DNA of 50,352 bases from Kitasatospora sp. MBT63 (GCF_000710465.2 NZ_JAIZ01000202.1:1-50352); one strand, 5' to 3'; counted from the stretch's first letter, positions 7,168-15,836 are shown. Notes: generated by a model not told the origin, from the letters alone. Translations and numbers: made by a program.

Positions 7168-9405
7168 TCACCGCACCTGCCCCAGGGGCCCGGCTTCGCC
7201 GAGCCGCCCGGATCGCTCGCGGTCGACGAGCAGTTCGCGGCGCAGCCGGGCGTGGATCGTCCGGTAGATCCGTCCGGCCAGTTCCGCGACGTGGCCCGGG
7301 TCGTCGAGGTCCATCGGGCGCTTGCCGCCGGGCTCGACGAGCCTGCCCCCGGTCGAGGCCGGTGCGGCGTCCACGCGCACCGGTTCCCCCGTGGAAGCCG
7401 CCGGCGGCGCCGCCGGCGCCGGCGCCGCGTTCATGGACACACCCGTCGGTGCGGGCACGGGAGCGGCCGCGGCGGTCACATCGCCGGTCTGCCGCTGCAC
7501 CCCGCCCACGGGCGCCGGGTGCCCGGGCGGGGTCCACGGCAGCGGGAAGGTGTCGCTGCCCGCGGGTGCCTGCGTGCTCAGGCCGCGTGCCCGGCGCTCG
7601 GCCGACACCGCTGCGGCTTCCAGGGCGGCGCCGGCCTCGGAATCCTCCGGAGGGAGCGCGGAGCCCAGAACGCGCTGCTGCGCGGCGTGGGTGAGCTCGT
7701 GGGCGAGAAGTCCGCGTGCCACCGGATGATCGAGCAGCCCTTCCCGTTCGGGGAGGTACACCTCGCCACCGCGGGTGAACGCGCGGGCTCCGAGCACGGC
7801 GGCCTCGGCCGCGGCCTCGGGACCGCGGTGGATCGGCACATCGCTCACGTCCACGCCGTGTGCCTGCAGCACGGCCGCGGCGAGATCGGGCGGGGCGGTC
7901 GGCCCGGGTGCGTGCGGTCCGTCCGGGCGCTGTCCGCCCGGGCGGGGTCCGGGCGGACCGGAATCGGGGTGGACCAGATCCTGCCCGCGCCGAGCGGGCC
8001 GCGGCCCGCGGTGAACAGGCGGATGCACCGGGGCGGCGGTCGCCACCCGGGCCGGTGCGGGCCCGGCCGTCGCGGGCTCATCCGCTGCGGACTTCTCGGC
8101 CGTTGCGCGGAACGGCCGTTCACCGAGGACGAACCGGTGGACGGGACGTGCGGCCTGTCGGGCCGGCGGCTCGCCGGGCCGGTGGACGACCTGGTGAGAG
8201 GCGTTCGGGTCGGTGGCACCGTCCTCCCGCCGTTGCGGCTCCCGGTGAGGGGGTTGCACCGGCTCACCGACCGGCGCCGTGAGGCCGGCCTCGGGCGCCG
8301 GACGGTCCGTGAGCCGATCAGCCCCGGCGGGGACGTCGGGTGCGGGCCGGGGGGACGGATCCGGGTGGGCGTCCGCGTCCGCGTCGAGGCCGCCGTGGCC
8401 GCCACCGGGAGGCGGCGGCGAGGGGAACACCGGGCTGCCCGGGCCGCTCGCCCGTTGGCCGTGGACGGCGGCCGTACCGAGTGGCCCGGGCACGCCGGGC
8501 GACTCGCGCGGTGGCCCGGGGGTCTCGGCAGGGCTCTCGGGCGGATGCTCCGGAATCCGCCCGTCCACCGTCGTCGGTGGCCGGCGGATCGGGTTGCCGA
8601 GTCCGAGGCGCCGGCTCTCGGCGAGTGACGCGCGGGGCGCGGCCTTCGGCGCCACCGCCCGGGTGTTGTCCCGCGGCGGCGGAGCGGCGACGGCCTCGCT
8701 CGACCAGGAGGTGCCCGCCTCGGGCACCGGCAGCGCTGCCTCCGGCCCGCCCGGCGAGGGCGCCGTGGCCCCGGTCGCCCACGGCGGACGGTAGGACTCG
8801 ACCATCTGCAGCCAGTCCGAGGAAGGCGGCGGCGCGACGGCGGGGTCTGCGGCGGGTGCGGGCTGCGGCGGTCCCACGAATCCGTCCCCGGCCTCGACCA
8901 GCTTCGGCCGGGGCCCGGACGACGCGAGCGGGCGCGGCACCAGCCGCGGTGCGGCGGGCGGCGCACCCGCAGCCCGGTCCCCGTCCGGTACCGGCACCGG
9001 CCCCCGCCGCCGTCCTCGTTCCCGAGGCGCCGCGACCGGCTCCCGCTCCGGCGGAGCATCGGAGTGGACGGCCACCAGACCGGCCACATGACCGACGGCC
9101 GTGTCCACGGCGGGCGCCGAGCCGGCCCACCGGGGAGCCGGACGCGGGGCCTGACCCGGATCCTGACGGTCCGTCGGACGGGGGAGCCGCGGTGCCCGGA
9201 TCAAGGGGCGGTTCCGTTCGGCGGCGAACACACCCATCGACGGGGCCCCGGTCAACGCCGGCCGCCGGACGGTCGGTACGAGCGGCGGCAGCCGACGCCA
9301 GTGCGCACGGCCGCGCCCGCGCGCAGCAGCCTCCCCCGGCAGGGAGCCGGACTCGGGCCCTGCATCGTGGGTCTTCCCGCGTCGCCACCGGGGCATCCAA
9401 CGCAT
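7168..9405 (-). CDS. eCIS-core (DUF4157) protein with long disordered N-terminus
   Basis: A 745-aa protein whose recognisable part is the DUF4157/eCIS-core domain at roughly residues 515-590. It holds the metalloprotease-like motif HELTH at 569-573 within ARGLLAHELTHAAQQR, a hallmark of extracellular-type contractile injection clusters. The first 500 residues are proline-, arginine-, glycine- and alanine-rich and appear disordered. The C-terminus ends in a charged helix-like stretch (AELAGRIYRTIHARLRRELL). DUF4157 occurs both in structural or loading factors and fused to cargo effectors; no recognisable toxin domain is seen here. ATG 9405 has a GGAGAGGAG box. It lies inside the particle operon between the DUF6760-like and tube genes, so co-expression is expected. 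Confidence 0.88.
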   Translation of the reverse strand: MRWMPRWRRGKTHDAGPESGSLPGEAAARGRGRAHWRRLPPLVPTVRRPALTGAPSMGVFAAERNRPLIRAPRLPRPTDRQDPGQAPRPAPRWAGSAPAVDTAVGHVAGLVAVHSDAPPEREPVAAPRERGRRRGPVPVPDGDRAAGAPPAAPRLVPRPLASSGPRPKLVEAGDGFVGPPQPAPAADPAVAPPPSSDWLQMVESYRPPWATGATAPSPGGPEAALPVPEAGTSWSSEAVAAPPPRDNTRAVAPKAAPRASLAESRRLGLGNPIRRPPTTVDGRIPEHPPESPAETPGPPRESPGVPGPLGTAAVHGQRASGPGSPVFPSPPPPGGGHGGLDADADAHPDPSPRPAPDVPAGADRLTDRPAPEAGLTAPVGEPVQPPHREPQRREDGATDPNASHQVVHRPGEPPARQAARPVHRFVLGERPFRATAEKSAADEPATAGPAPARVATAAPVHPPVHRGPRPARRGQDLVHPDSGPPGPRPGGQRPDGPHAPGPTAPPDLAAAVLQAHGVDVSDVPIHRGPEAAAEAAVLGARAFTRGGEVYLPEREGLLDHPVARGLLAHELTHAAQQRVLGSALPPEDSEAGAALEAAAVSAERRARGLSTQAPAGSDTFPLPWTPPGHPAPVGGVQRQTGDVTAAAAPVPAPTGVSMNAAPAPAAPPAASTGEPVRVDAAPASTGGRLVEPGGKRPMDLDDPGHVAELAGRIYRTIHARLRRELLVDRERSGRLGEAGPLGQVR

Positions 9406-9430
9406 CTCATCTCCTCTCCGTCCGACGGGA

Positions 9431-9616
9431 TCAGGGCCGGAACGCCCCGAACCCCTCCGCTGCACCGCCGTCGGGACGGGTGTGGATCCGCCCGATCTCC
9501 TGGATGACCCTCTCCCGCACCGGGTGTTCGAGGCCGAGGACCTCACCCAGGGGCCAGTGCAGGTAGTACGCCACGTACACGGCCTCCTCCCAGAGCCGGT
9601 CGGCCGTGTACGTCAG
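9431..9616 (-). CDS. Small DUF6760-like CIS-associated protein, CTG start
   Basis: This 61-aa reading frame ends at TGA 9431-9433 and reads (start)TYTADRLWEEAVYVAYYLHW, then a P-L-x-x-V-L-x-L-E-H-P segment and IQEIGRIH. The pattern resembles the tiny DUF6760-type proteins I associate with Streptomyces CIS clusters. No ATG/GTG/TTG lies ahead of the conserved part. The codon that fits is CTG at 9616-9614, which overlaps the upstream TGA as CTGA in place of the usual ATGA. Third positions are almost all G/C, supporting coding. It follows the gp26-like gene directly and is followed 25 bases later by the DUF4157 gene. Function unknown, perhaps assembly. Confidence 0.75.
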   Translation of the reverse strand: MTYTADRLWEEAVYVAYYLHWPLGEVLGLEHPVRERVIQEIGRIHTRPDGGAAEGFGAFRP

Positions 9617-10032
9617 GATTCCCCCGGGGCATCACCCGCGATGTCCACCGCGAACTCGTGACCGCACGAGGGACAGGCGACGTCCGCCTCGGTGTGCCCG
9701 TCCTGGTTGATCCGCCGGTAGAGGTCCTGCAGGAACGCGAGGTCCGAGGCGAACAGGTTTTCGACCACCGCCGCGTCGATCGCCGGTGTGGACCCGAGTC
9801 GGGTCAATGTCCGCGCGATCAGCACCACGCTGAGGTACGCGGGATTCTGCCGCACCCGCGGGTCGCTCTGGCTCGCGATCTCGTCGCGGGCCGTGGCCAG
9901 CCGCATCACCCCGTCCCGGTGCAGGTTGCCCTGGCCGTCCAGGTAACCCCGCGGCAGCACGAACGGGTACTGGGTCATCAACCCGGCCGAGTCGGCCGGT
10001 GCGTACAGGTCGAAGGTCGTCGGGAACGTCAT
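9613..10032 (-). CDS. gp26-like phage baseplate/tail assembly protein
   Basis: A 139-aa protein resembling the T4 baseplate protein gp26-like family found in eCIS operons. Markers are the opening FPTTFDLYAPADSAG, the central RLATARDEIASQSDPRVRQNPAYL segment and the acidic helix that follows. The C-terminus carries CPSCGHEF, a single CxxC that could bind metal only with a partner or with the nearby His. ATG 10032 has AGGAGAG at good spacing. An upstream in-frame ATG at 10053 overlaps the tube stop and would add seven residues. Likely a chaperone or minor baseplate part; the role is inferred from position. Confidence 0.8.
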   Translation of the reverse strand: MTFPTTFDLYAPADSAGLMTQYPFVLPRGYLDGQGNLHRDGVMRLATARDEIASQSDPRVRQNPAYLSVVLIARTLTRLGSTPAIDAAVVENLFASDLAFLQDLYRRINQDGHTEADVACPSCGHEFAVDIAGDAPGES

Positions 10033-10049
10033 CGCGGCCTCTCCTCGGG

Positions 10050-10517
10050 TCATCCGGCGGGCTGCATCAGGATGTGGTCGCAGTGGAGCACCACGGTCTC
10101 GGTCACCACTTCGGTCGCGCCGGCCTTCATACCGCCGATGTCCAGCTTCGACGGCCAGGCGTTCTCCAGGATGTACGTGATGATCGGGGAGTCCGACGAC
10201 GGCGACCTGGACGCCGCGAACAGCATCAGCGAACAGGTCTTGCGGGCCGCGGGCTCACCCTGCAACACCGCCTGGTGCCACGCCCACATGTAGGCGTCCG
10301 TGTCCAGACCCCGCTTGAGGGTGACCGTCGGCGGCTTGGTCTTCCCGTACTGCTTCGTATGTACGATCCCCTCTCGACCGGTGGAGATGTACTCGATCGA
10401 CTCGACCTCGGTGTTGATCCCGGACAGCTCACTGAACGTGGCGACCTGGATCCCGTCCACCTGGATCACGAACGTCGACGCGCTCATCACCGTCGGGTTC
10501 CCGCCGGCTCCTGCCAC
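10050..10517 (-). CDS. Tail tube protein (gp19 family)
   Basis: A 155-aa T4 gp19-like inner-tube protein. It shares KPPTVTLKRGLD plus the following W-A-W-H-Q with the next gene upstream, showing recent paralogy, and ends in the family-type TETVVLHCDHI strand. GTG 10517 follows a GGGGGAG/AAGG region. In related CIS the most abundant tube protein and a close variant are both encoded next to the sheath; I cannot tell which of the pair is the main subunit. Length fits the family (about 145-155 aa). Confidence 0.88.
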   Translation of the reverse strand: MAGAGGNPTVMSASTFVIQVDGIQVATFSELSGINTEVESIEYISTGREGIVHTKQYGKTKPPTVTLKRGLDTDAYMWAWHQAVLQGEPAARKTCSLMLFAASRSPSSDSPIITYILENAWPSKLDIGGMKAGATEVVTETVVLHCDHILMQPAG

Positions 10518-10582
10518 CTTGGACTCCCCCTCCGTTTCGCTTGCTCACAATTCCTTCCGTACACATCCGTGCGGTGCCCGCA

Positions 10583-11101
10583 TCAACCGCCGTCGCCCTG
10601 GGCGATCATGTCGCAGGCGATCACGACGTCCTGGGTGACGACGCCTTCCCCCGCCCTGGCCGACGAAATATTGATCTTCGCGCACCAGGCGTTGACGAGC
10701 GTGTAGCTCATCAGCGGCTTCCGGTCCTGCGTGCCCGCCGACGCGCCGACGAAGATGTCCAGGCTCAGATACGGGGCGCGGGCAGTGGGCTTTCCACTGA
10801 GCGCCATCTGGTGCCAGGCCCACAACGCCAGCGAGTCGTCCAGCCCGCGCTTGAGCGTCACCGTCGGAGGCTTGGTCAGACCGAACAGCTTGCTGTGGTT
10901 GATGAACCCCGTCGGATCCGCCGACACGTACTGCTCGATGCCGATCTCGCTGCTGATGCCGGCGAGCTCCTGGAACGCGATGTTCTGCAGCCGGTGCCCG
11001 CCGGTGATCTGGATGTTCGAGGAGACCACGAAGATCGGCGCGGAGGCGACGACGTGCGGCGCCCCCTTGTCCCCCGGCGGCTGGAAACCTTGATTGAACA
11101 C
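10583..11101 (-). CDS. Tail tube protein (gp19 family), sheath-proximal paralogue
   Basis: A 172-aa gp19-like tube protein carrying the same KPPTVTLKRGLD and W-A-W-H-Q motif as its neighbour at 10050-10517. It has a longer N-terminus (VFNQGFQPPGDKGAP) and a distinct loop (FVGASAGTQDRKPLM). GTG 11101 is preferred because GGAGAGGGG lies ten bases upstream; the frame also allows GTG at 11122. It is 37 bases from the sheath gene, so it is co-transcribed with it. Either this or the following paralogue forms the main tube through which cargo travels. Confidence 0.87.
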   Translation of the reverse strand: MFNQGFQPPGDKGAPHVVASAPIFVVSSNIQITGGHRLQNIAFQELAGISSEIGIEQYVSADPTGFINHSKLFGLTKPPTVTLKRGLDDSLALWAWHQMALSGKPTARAPYLSLDIFVGASAGTQDRKPLMSYTLVNAWCAKINISSARAGEGVVTQDVVIACDMIAQGDGG

Positions 11102-11138
11102 GATGCACGGACCCCTCTCCACCCGGCCGGAGCCGGGC

Positions 11139-12731
11139 TCACTCCTCCAGTGCCGCGCCCTGCGAATACTGCGAGACCCGGAACACGATGAACTCCGCCG
11201 GCTTCACCGGCGCGATCCCGACGTCGACCGTGAGGATCCCCGCATCCCGGTTCTCCGGCGGGTTGTTCTCCTCGTCGCACTTGACGAAGAACGCCTCCTC
11301 CGGGGTACGGCCGAACAGCGCACCGCTGCGCCACACCCGCCGCAGGAACATCGTGATCGTCCGCCGGACCGAACCCCACAGGAACCGGTCGTTGGGCTCG
11401 AAGACCACCCAGTTCGTGCCGTCCAGGATCGACTTCTCCACGAAGTTGAACAGCCGTCGCACGTTGAGGTAACGCCACTCGGGATCGCTGGAGAGCGTGC
11501 GCGCGCCCCAGATCCGGATGCCCTGTCCCGGGAAGGCCCGGATGCAGTTGACCGCCACCGGGTTGAGCTGGTCGTGCTCGCCACGGGTGATGTTGGTCGC
11601 GAGATCGATCACCCCGCGCACCACCTCGTTCGCCGGAGCCTTGTGCACACCGCGGCTCTCGTCGCTGCGCGCCCACACCCCGGCGACGTAACCACTGGGC
11701 GGGATCACCGAGGGCCTGCCCTTGACCGGGTCCATGACCTTGATCCACGGCCAGTAGAGCGCCGCGTACTTGGAGTCGTACCCGGCGACGTCCGTCCGCC
11801 ACTCCTTGACCTGCTGGGCACCCAGCCCCGGCGGGGCGTCGAGGATCGCCACCCGGTCGGCCATCAGCTCACAGTGAGCGATCATGGCCAGCTGCACGGC
11901 TTTGACCCCGTCGAGGTCCACCGCCCCGCTCTCGTACGCCGCCATCAGATCGGGAACGCAGAGCATCGTCACGTTCTCGACCGCCTCCAGGCCCGCGAAG
12001 CCCGTCCGGTCGGCGGTGTCCCCGACGTAGTCGGCCGGGGTGACCCGCTCCACCAGCGGCCCCCCGGGAACCACCGGCGTCGATGCGGTCGTCCCTCGGC
12101 CGAGCGCGATGCGCGCGCCCTTGGCCGGCACCAGCGCCGAGGCGCCCTTGACCTCCTCCAGCGCGATCAGCTTCGAGGACTCCTTGACCACTGTCACCGC
12201 GTGGCGTGCGCCACGGCGCAGCGACAGGTTGTCGAAGACCTCCACCTCGCGGTCACCCTGCTGCACCACCAGCTTGAACATCTCGTCGCCGGGCTCCGTC
12301 GCGTCGGTGACCTCGATGCTCAGCTCGTCGCCCGCCGTCCCGGAGACCAGCGCCCTGGCCCGCAGGGCCGGGCGGGCCGCATCCCCTGCCGCCGGAAGGT
12401 CCCTCTGCGCGAGGGTGCCTGGGGCCGCAGACGCGCCACCCGGTGACTGTTCCCCGGAGACCTCCCCGCCGGCGCCGATGCGCACGATGTAGGCGGCCCC
12501 GCCGCCGTTGAGGAAGTACCCGTAGACGGACTGCGGAAGGTGTGCGCCTTCGACGAACCCGCCGAAGGCCTTCGTGTACTGAGTCCAGTTGGTCACCAGG
12601 GTCGGCTGATCGGTGACACCACGCTCGGTGAACCCCACGAAGGCACACAACGCGGTGCCCACACCTTCGATGGGCCGGGAGCCCGAGGAGACTTCCTCGA
12701 CGTAGACTCCGGGGGATTGGTAACTAGGCAC
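11139..12731 (-). CDS. Contractile tail sheath protein
   Basis: A 530-aa phage tail sheath-family protein, the contracting outer cylinder of the particle. The N-terminus PSYQSPGVYVEEVSSGSRPI is the textbook start of sheath proteins of this group, followed by VGTALCAFVGFTERG. The C-terminal third (for example LATNITRGEHDQLNPVAVN, then IRAFPGQGIRIWGARTL) is the conserved sheath core. The frame is open further upstream, but GTG 12731 fits the family start and has GGGGAG and CAGGA just upstream. It is the first gene of the operon. A region of about 60 residues near 85-110 is alanine- and glycine-rich, a common variable insert. Confidence 0.95.
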   Translation of the reverse strand: MPSYQSPGVYVEEVSSGSRPIEGVGTALCAFVGFTERGVTDQPTLVTNWTQYTKAFGGFVEGAHLPQSVYGYFLNGGGAAYIVRIGAGGEVSGEQSPGGASAAPGTLAQRDLPAAGDAARPALRARALVSGTAGDELSIEVTDATEPGDEMFKLVVQQGDREVEVFDNLSLRRGARHAVTVVKESSKLIALEEVKGASALVPAKGARIALGRGTTASTPVVPGGPLVERVTPADYVGDTADRTGFAGLEAVENVTMLCVPDLMAAYESGAVDLDGVKAVQLAMIAHCELMADRVAILDAPPGLGAQQVKEWRTDVAGYDSKYAALYWPWIKVMDPVKGRPSVIPPSGYVAGVWARSDESRGVHKAPANEVVRGVIDLATNITRGEHDQLNPVAVNCIRAFPGQGIRIWGARTLSSDPEWRYLNVRRLFNFVEKSILDGTNWVVFEPNDRFLWGSVRRTITMFLRRVWRSGALFGRTPEEAFFVKCDEENNPPENRDAGILTVDVGIAPVKPAEFIVFRVSQYSQGAALEE

Positions 12732-12906
12732 GTCCTGCTGACTCCCCTTCAGACCTCCGGAAAAAGCGCTGACAGGCGTCGTCGGCGGGGAAGCGCGATG
12801 GCTCACGGCCTTCCGCCGGGCGACAGCGATCAGTCTCCGGCGGACCGGACGGGTTCAGGTGCGTGCAGTGGTGGCATAGAACGCAAGCCGCTGTGCGTGA
12901 TGAAGC

Positions 12907-12938
12907 AGAGCCGCCCGGCTCCGGCGCGGGGCGGCTCT
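12907..12938 (-). terminator. Hairpin terminator at end of the GGDEF-EAL gene
   Basis: A perfect 10-bp inverted repeat (12907-12916 and 12929-12938) with a 12-base loop overlaps the last bases of the GGDEF-EAL stop region. There is no T-tract, usual for actinobacterial terminators. If it works, the sheath operon needs its own promoter in 12732-12906; I see no convincing -35/-10 there. Confidence 0.55.
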
Positions 12939-14389
12939 CACCCCGCCGGAACTGGCTGCGGCGGCGGCCGGTGGAGCAGCCAGGCGGTGGTCCTGTCGGG
13001 CGGCATCGCCGCGCAGATCAGCCAGCCCTGTATCGCGTCGATCCCCTCGGTGCGCAGGCGCCTCCAGGTCCGGTGGTCCTCCACCCCTTCGGCCACGGCG
13101 GTGAGACCGAGCGTGTGCGCCAGCTCCACCGAGCAGCGGACGACCGCGGCCTCGTGGTCGTCGGAGGCCATCTCGGAGACGAACGACCTGTCGATCTTGA
13201 TCTCGTCGATGGGGAGGTCGCACAGCCGGGACAGTGAGGAGTACCCGGTCCCGAAGTCGTCCAGCGAGATCCGGACCCCGTGCCGGCGAAGCTCGGCCAG
13301 GGTGTCGGCGGCGCGGCCGGGGTCGTCGAGCAACTGCCGCTCGGTGATCTCCAACCCCAGTGCCCGGGGCGGCACACGGTGACGGGACAGCGTCGCGATG
13401 ACCTGCTCGGCGAACCCGGGGCCGATGATGTCACTGGGCGCGATGTTCACCGCCACGGGGATGCGCAGGCCGTGGGAACGCCACCACGACAGCTGGGCGG
13501 CCGCCCTGTCGACGGCGTAACCGGTGAGCTGCGGCATCAGCCCGCTGGACTCCGCCAGGCCGATGAACTCGTTCGGCGGGACCTGCCCGTGCCCCGGCCG
13601 GTTCCAGCGCAGCAGGGCCTCCAACGCGGTCACCCGGCCGTCCATGGAGACGATCGGCTGATAGTGGAGCTGGATCTCGGCCTGCTCGAGCGCCCGCCGC
13701 AGATCGCCGAGCAGACCGATCCGCTCCGGCGTGTCGATGTCCCGCGCCTCGTCGTACAGCTCGACCATGCTGTGACGCCGCTGGGCACAGGCCATGGCCG
13801 CGTCGGCGTGACGCAGAAGTGTCTCGGCGTCGTGAGCTCCCTCCGGAAAGGTGCAGATGCCGACACTGGCCTCCAACGTCAGATGCAGGCCGTCGAGGCG
13901 GACCGGTTCGGCCAGCCGACGCAGGACCCCGGCGGCGAGTCCGCGCAGGGACGCGGTGTCGTCGACCTGGGGAAACAGGACGGCGAACTCGTCGCACCCG
14001 ATCCGGGCGACGACCGGGGAACCGGAATCCCCCGGCACCGGCCGACCGGCAGAGGACGGCGCCTCAGGGGGACCCCCGTGGAACATCTCCCGCAGCCGAT
14101 GGGCGCTGACCTCCAGGAGCCGGTCACCCACCGCATGGCCGAGGGCATCGTTGATGGAGCGGAAACGGGCGAGATCCACCAGCAGGAGACCGCACCCTCG
14201 ATCCTGCGCACGCATCCGGGTGATGCACCGCTCGGCCGCCACGAGCAGGGCCCGCCGGTCCGGCAGACGGGTCAGAGGGTCGATCGAATGACCTCGCCGG
14301 TGAACCTGGGCGGTCCGCCGCGAAGCCCAACCCGCAGCGAACCCGATCATCGTCCCCGCCGGGCCCAGACTCCTGCTCGTCCGCCCCAT
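12938..14389 (-). CDS. GGDEF-EAL cyclic-di-GMP signalling protein
   Basis: A 483-aa protein with a GGDEF domain (about residues 35-215) and an EAL domain (about 225-475). The GGDEF signature is degenerate, RIGCDEF at 129-135, with the second glycine replaced by Cys, so cyclase activity is doubtful. The EAL domain keeps its key elements: ALEALLRW (257-261 EALLR), VAVNIAPS, LEITE, LDDFGTGYSSL and IKIDRSFV, so phosphodiesterase activity is plausible. There is no PAS or GAF sensor and only a short, weakly hydrophobic N-terminus. ATG 14389 has GGAGA seven bases upstream, which rules out the longer open frame. It lies on the same strand 206 bases upstream of the CIS sheath. Confidence 0.93.
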   Translation of the reverse strand: MGRTSRSLGPAGTMIGFAAGWASRRTAQVHRRGHSIDPLTRLPDRRALLVAAERCITRMRAQDRGCGLLLVDLARFRSINDALGHAVGDRLLEVSAHRLREMFHGGPPEAPSSAGRPVPGDSGSPVVARIGCDEFAVLFPQVDDTASLRGLAAGVLRRLAEPVRLDGLHLTLEASVGICTFPEGAHDAETLLRHADAAMACAQRRHSMVELYDEARDIDTPERIGLLGDLRRALEQAEIQLHYQPIVSMDGRVTALEALLRWNRPGHGQVPPNEFIGLAESSGLMPQLTGYAVDRAAAQLSWWRSHGLRIPVAVNIAPSDIIGPGFAEQVIATLSRHRVPPRALGLEITERQLLDDPGRAADTLAELRRHGVRISLDDFGTGYSSLSRLCDLPIDEIKIDRSFVSEMASDDHEAAVVRCSVELAHTLGLTAVAEGVEDHRTWRRLRTEGIDAIQGWLICAAMPPDRTTAWLLHRPPPQPVPAG

Positions 14390-14635
14390 CGATCGTCTCC
14401 GTTCCGGCCCGTGCCGCTCCGTACGCCGGTCCGGGCGGAACGCGTCAGCAGGGCTCAAGTAAGGGGAGAACCCATTGTCAGCAGCGCTCCCGGCACGCCC
14501 GGTGCCTCCCCGTACCGCAGGCCGAGTGCCCGAGTCTGCCCCTCCGGGCGGCCGGCCCGGGACAGGAGCCACGGCTCCCCACGGGCGCCGGCCGCAGACC
14601 CGCCGGGCCCCCGCGCGGAACGCACGCCGTACAGA

Positions 14636-14929
14636 TCATCCCTGCCACGGGTGCGGATCACGGACGCGCACCGGAATACCGGCGAGCTGCGCCCACAGTT
14701 CCCGCTCGGTAGGCGTCGGCGGCTGATCGGGGACGAGCCTCTCCGGGTGCCCCGGAGGAGGGCCGGACGCGACGACCCACCGGCTCAGTGCGGCGGCGCG
14801 CAGCGGTGTGGTGACCGCCGCCCAGGCCGTCCCGCAGGCCGCGGAGACCGCGCGCCACCACCGGCCGATGCGGCCGGGTGCCCGTTCCGCCCGGGGCTGC
14901 ACCCACCATGAGCGACGTGACTGTGCCAT
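14636..14929 (-). CDS. Small DUF6059-like protein
   Basis: A 97-aa protein with a Trp/Ala-rich, possibly membrane-associated N-terminal half (IGRWWRAVSAACGTAWAAV). A C-terminal motif GPPPGHPERLVPDQPPT is followed by ERELWAQL, which looks like the DUF6059 family of short Streptomyces proteins. ATG 14929 has GGAAGGA at 9-15 bases upstream. Longer open frames in this region on both strands lack such similarity. Function unknown; DUF6059 genes often lie near specialised-metabolite or peptide genes, but nothing here supports that. The 246 bases to the GGDEF-EAL start hold no evident gene. Confidence 0.6.
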   Translation of the reverse strand: MAQSRRSWWVQPRAERAPGRIGRWWRAVSAACGTAWAAVTTPLRAAALSRWVVASGPPPGHPERLVPDQPPTPTERELWAQLAGIPVRVRDPHPWQG

Positions 14930-15206
14930 CTGCGAGATCCTTCCGATCCGACGTGTACCGGTTGGCTCCAGTCTGGTCGGGGCGGTCGCCGCCGCGGGCT
15001 TCCCTTCGGGGCAGGCGGGGGTGTGGAGAGGTCCGCTCGGTGTGCGGCGTCCGAGCCCTGCGCTTCCGACACCCTTTGGCGGGGTCGGCCACGGGTGCCT
15101 GCCGGGCGGTACGGGCGGGCACCTCTCGACAGCCGCGGGAGCGGAACCTGGCACTGACAATCGCGTCGTGCTGCGCGAGAGGCCGCGCACGGAAAGGGAA
15201 TCGGGT

Positions 15207-15836
15207 ATGAGACTTGGCATTGGACGTCCGCCGGGAGGAGCCGGCAACCGTGGCCGACCGGCTGCGGTCGATCCGGGGACCAGGCGTGCCAACCCGCACC
15301 CCGGTCCCTGGCCGCCGCCTACGCCCGCTGCCCGGCGGCGCCGCCGGAAGAAGCTTCTGCTGGGGATCTCCCTGGTGGGGACGGTGTACCTGGCTGCCGG
15401 GGCCGCCGCGGCGCTGTCACTGACCCGGGCCGGTGTCGGTGAGGCGATCGCCGGCAGCGCCGCCTACCTCGCCGCCGCCTCGCTGGCGTTCGGGGTACAG
15501 GTCCCTGTGACCTGGCGGGACTACGACGTCCCCCGGGAACGGAAACGGGTTCGCTGGCCGGTGTTGGCGGTGACCGTCGGAATCGGCCTGGCGCTCGACA
15601 CGGCTGTGGTCGTCGCGGTCCGGGATTTCCTGACCTTCACGGTCATCTACGGTCTGGGGGTGACGGCCGGGGTATCGGCGAACTACGTCCTGTGCGACTT
15701 CTTCGTCCTCCGTCCGCGCAGAGCCGATCGGTCGACCGTTTCGGCCCGGCGGCGGCCGAAGAAGCGCCGCCGGGTGCCGATGGCGGCCAAGTTCGCTCTG
15801 CGCGGCGTCCGTTGGCGGCAGGCCGGTCAGCGATGA
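15207..15836 (+). CDS. GtrA-like small membrane protein
   Basis: A 209-aa protein with a proline/arginine-rich cytoplasmic N-terminus (residues 1-48) and four predicted membrane helices (starting near LLLGISLVGTVYLAAG, YLAAASLAFGV, LAVTVGIGLALDTAVVVAV and FTVIYGLGVTAGVSANY). The C-terminus is very basic (RRRPKKRRRV). Four helices with a V-S-A-N-Y-x-x-x-x-x-F-F-x segment near the end recall the GtrA family, which moves lipid-linked sugars across membranes; this match is only moderate. ATG 15207 has AAAGGGA eight bases upstream. It is transcribed away from the DUF6059-like gene, leaving a 277-base divergent region as the likely promoter. Confidence 0.7.
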   Translation: MRLGIGRPPGGAGNRGRPAAVDPGTRRANPHPGPWPPPTPAARRRRRKKLLLGISLVGTVYLAAGAAAALSLTRAGVGEAIAGSAAYLAAASLAFGVQVPVTWRDYDVPRERKRVRWPVLAVTVGIGLALDTAVVVAVRDFLTFTVIYGLGVTAGVSANYVLCDFFVLRPRRADRSTVSARRRPKKRRRVPMAAKFALRGVRWRQAGQR

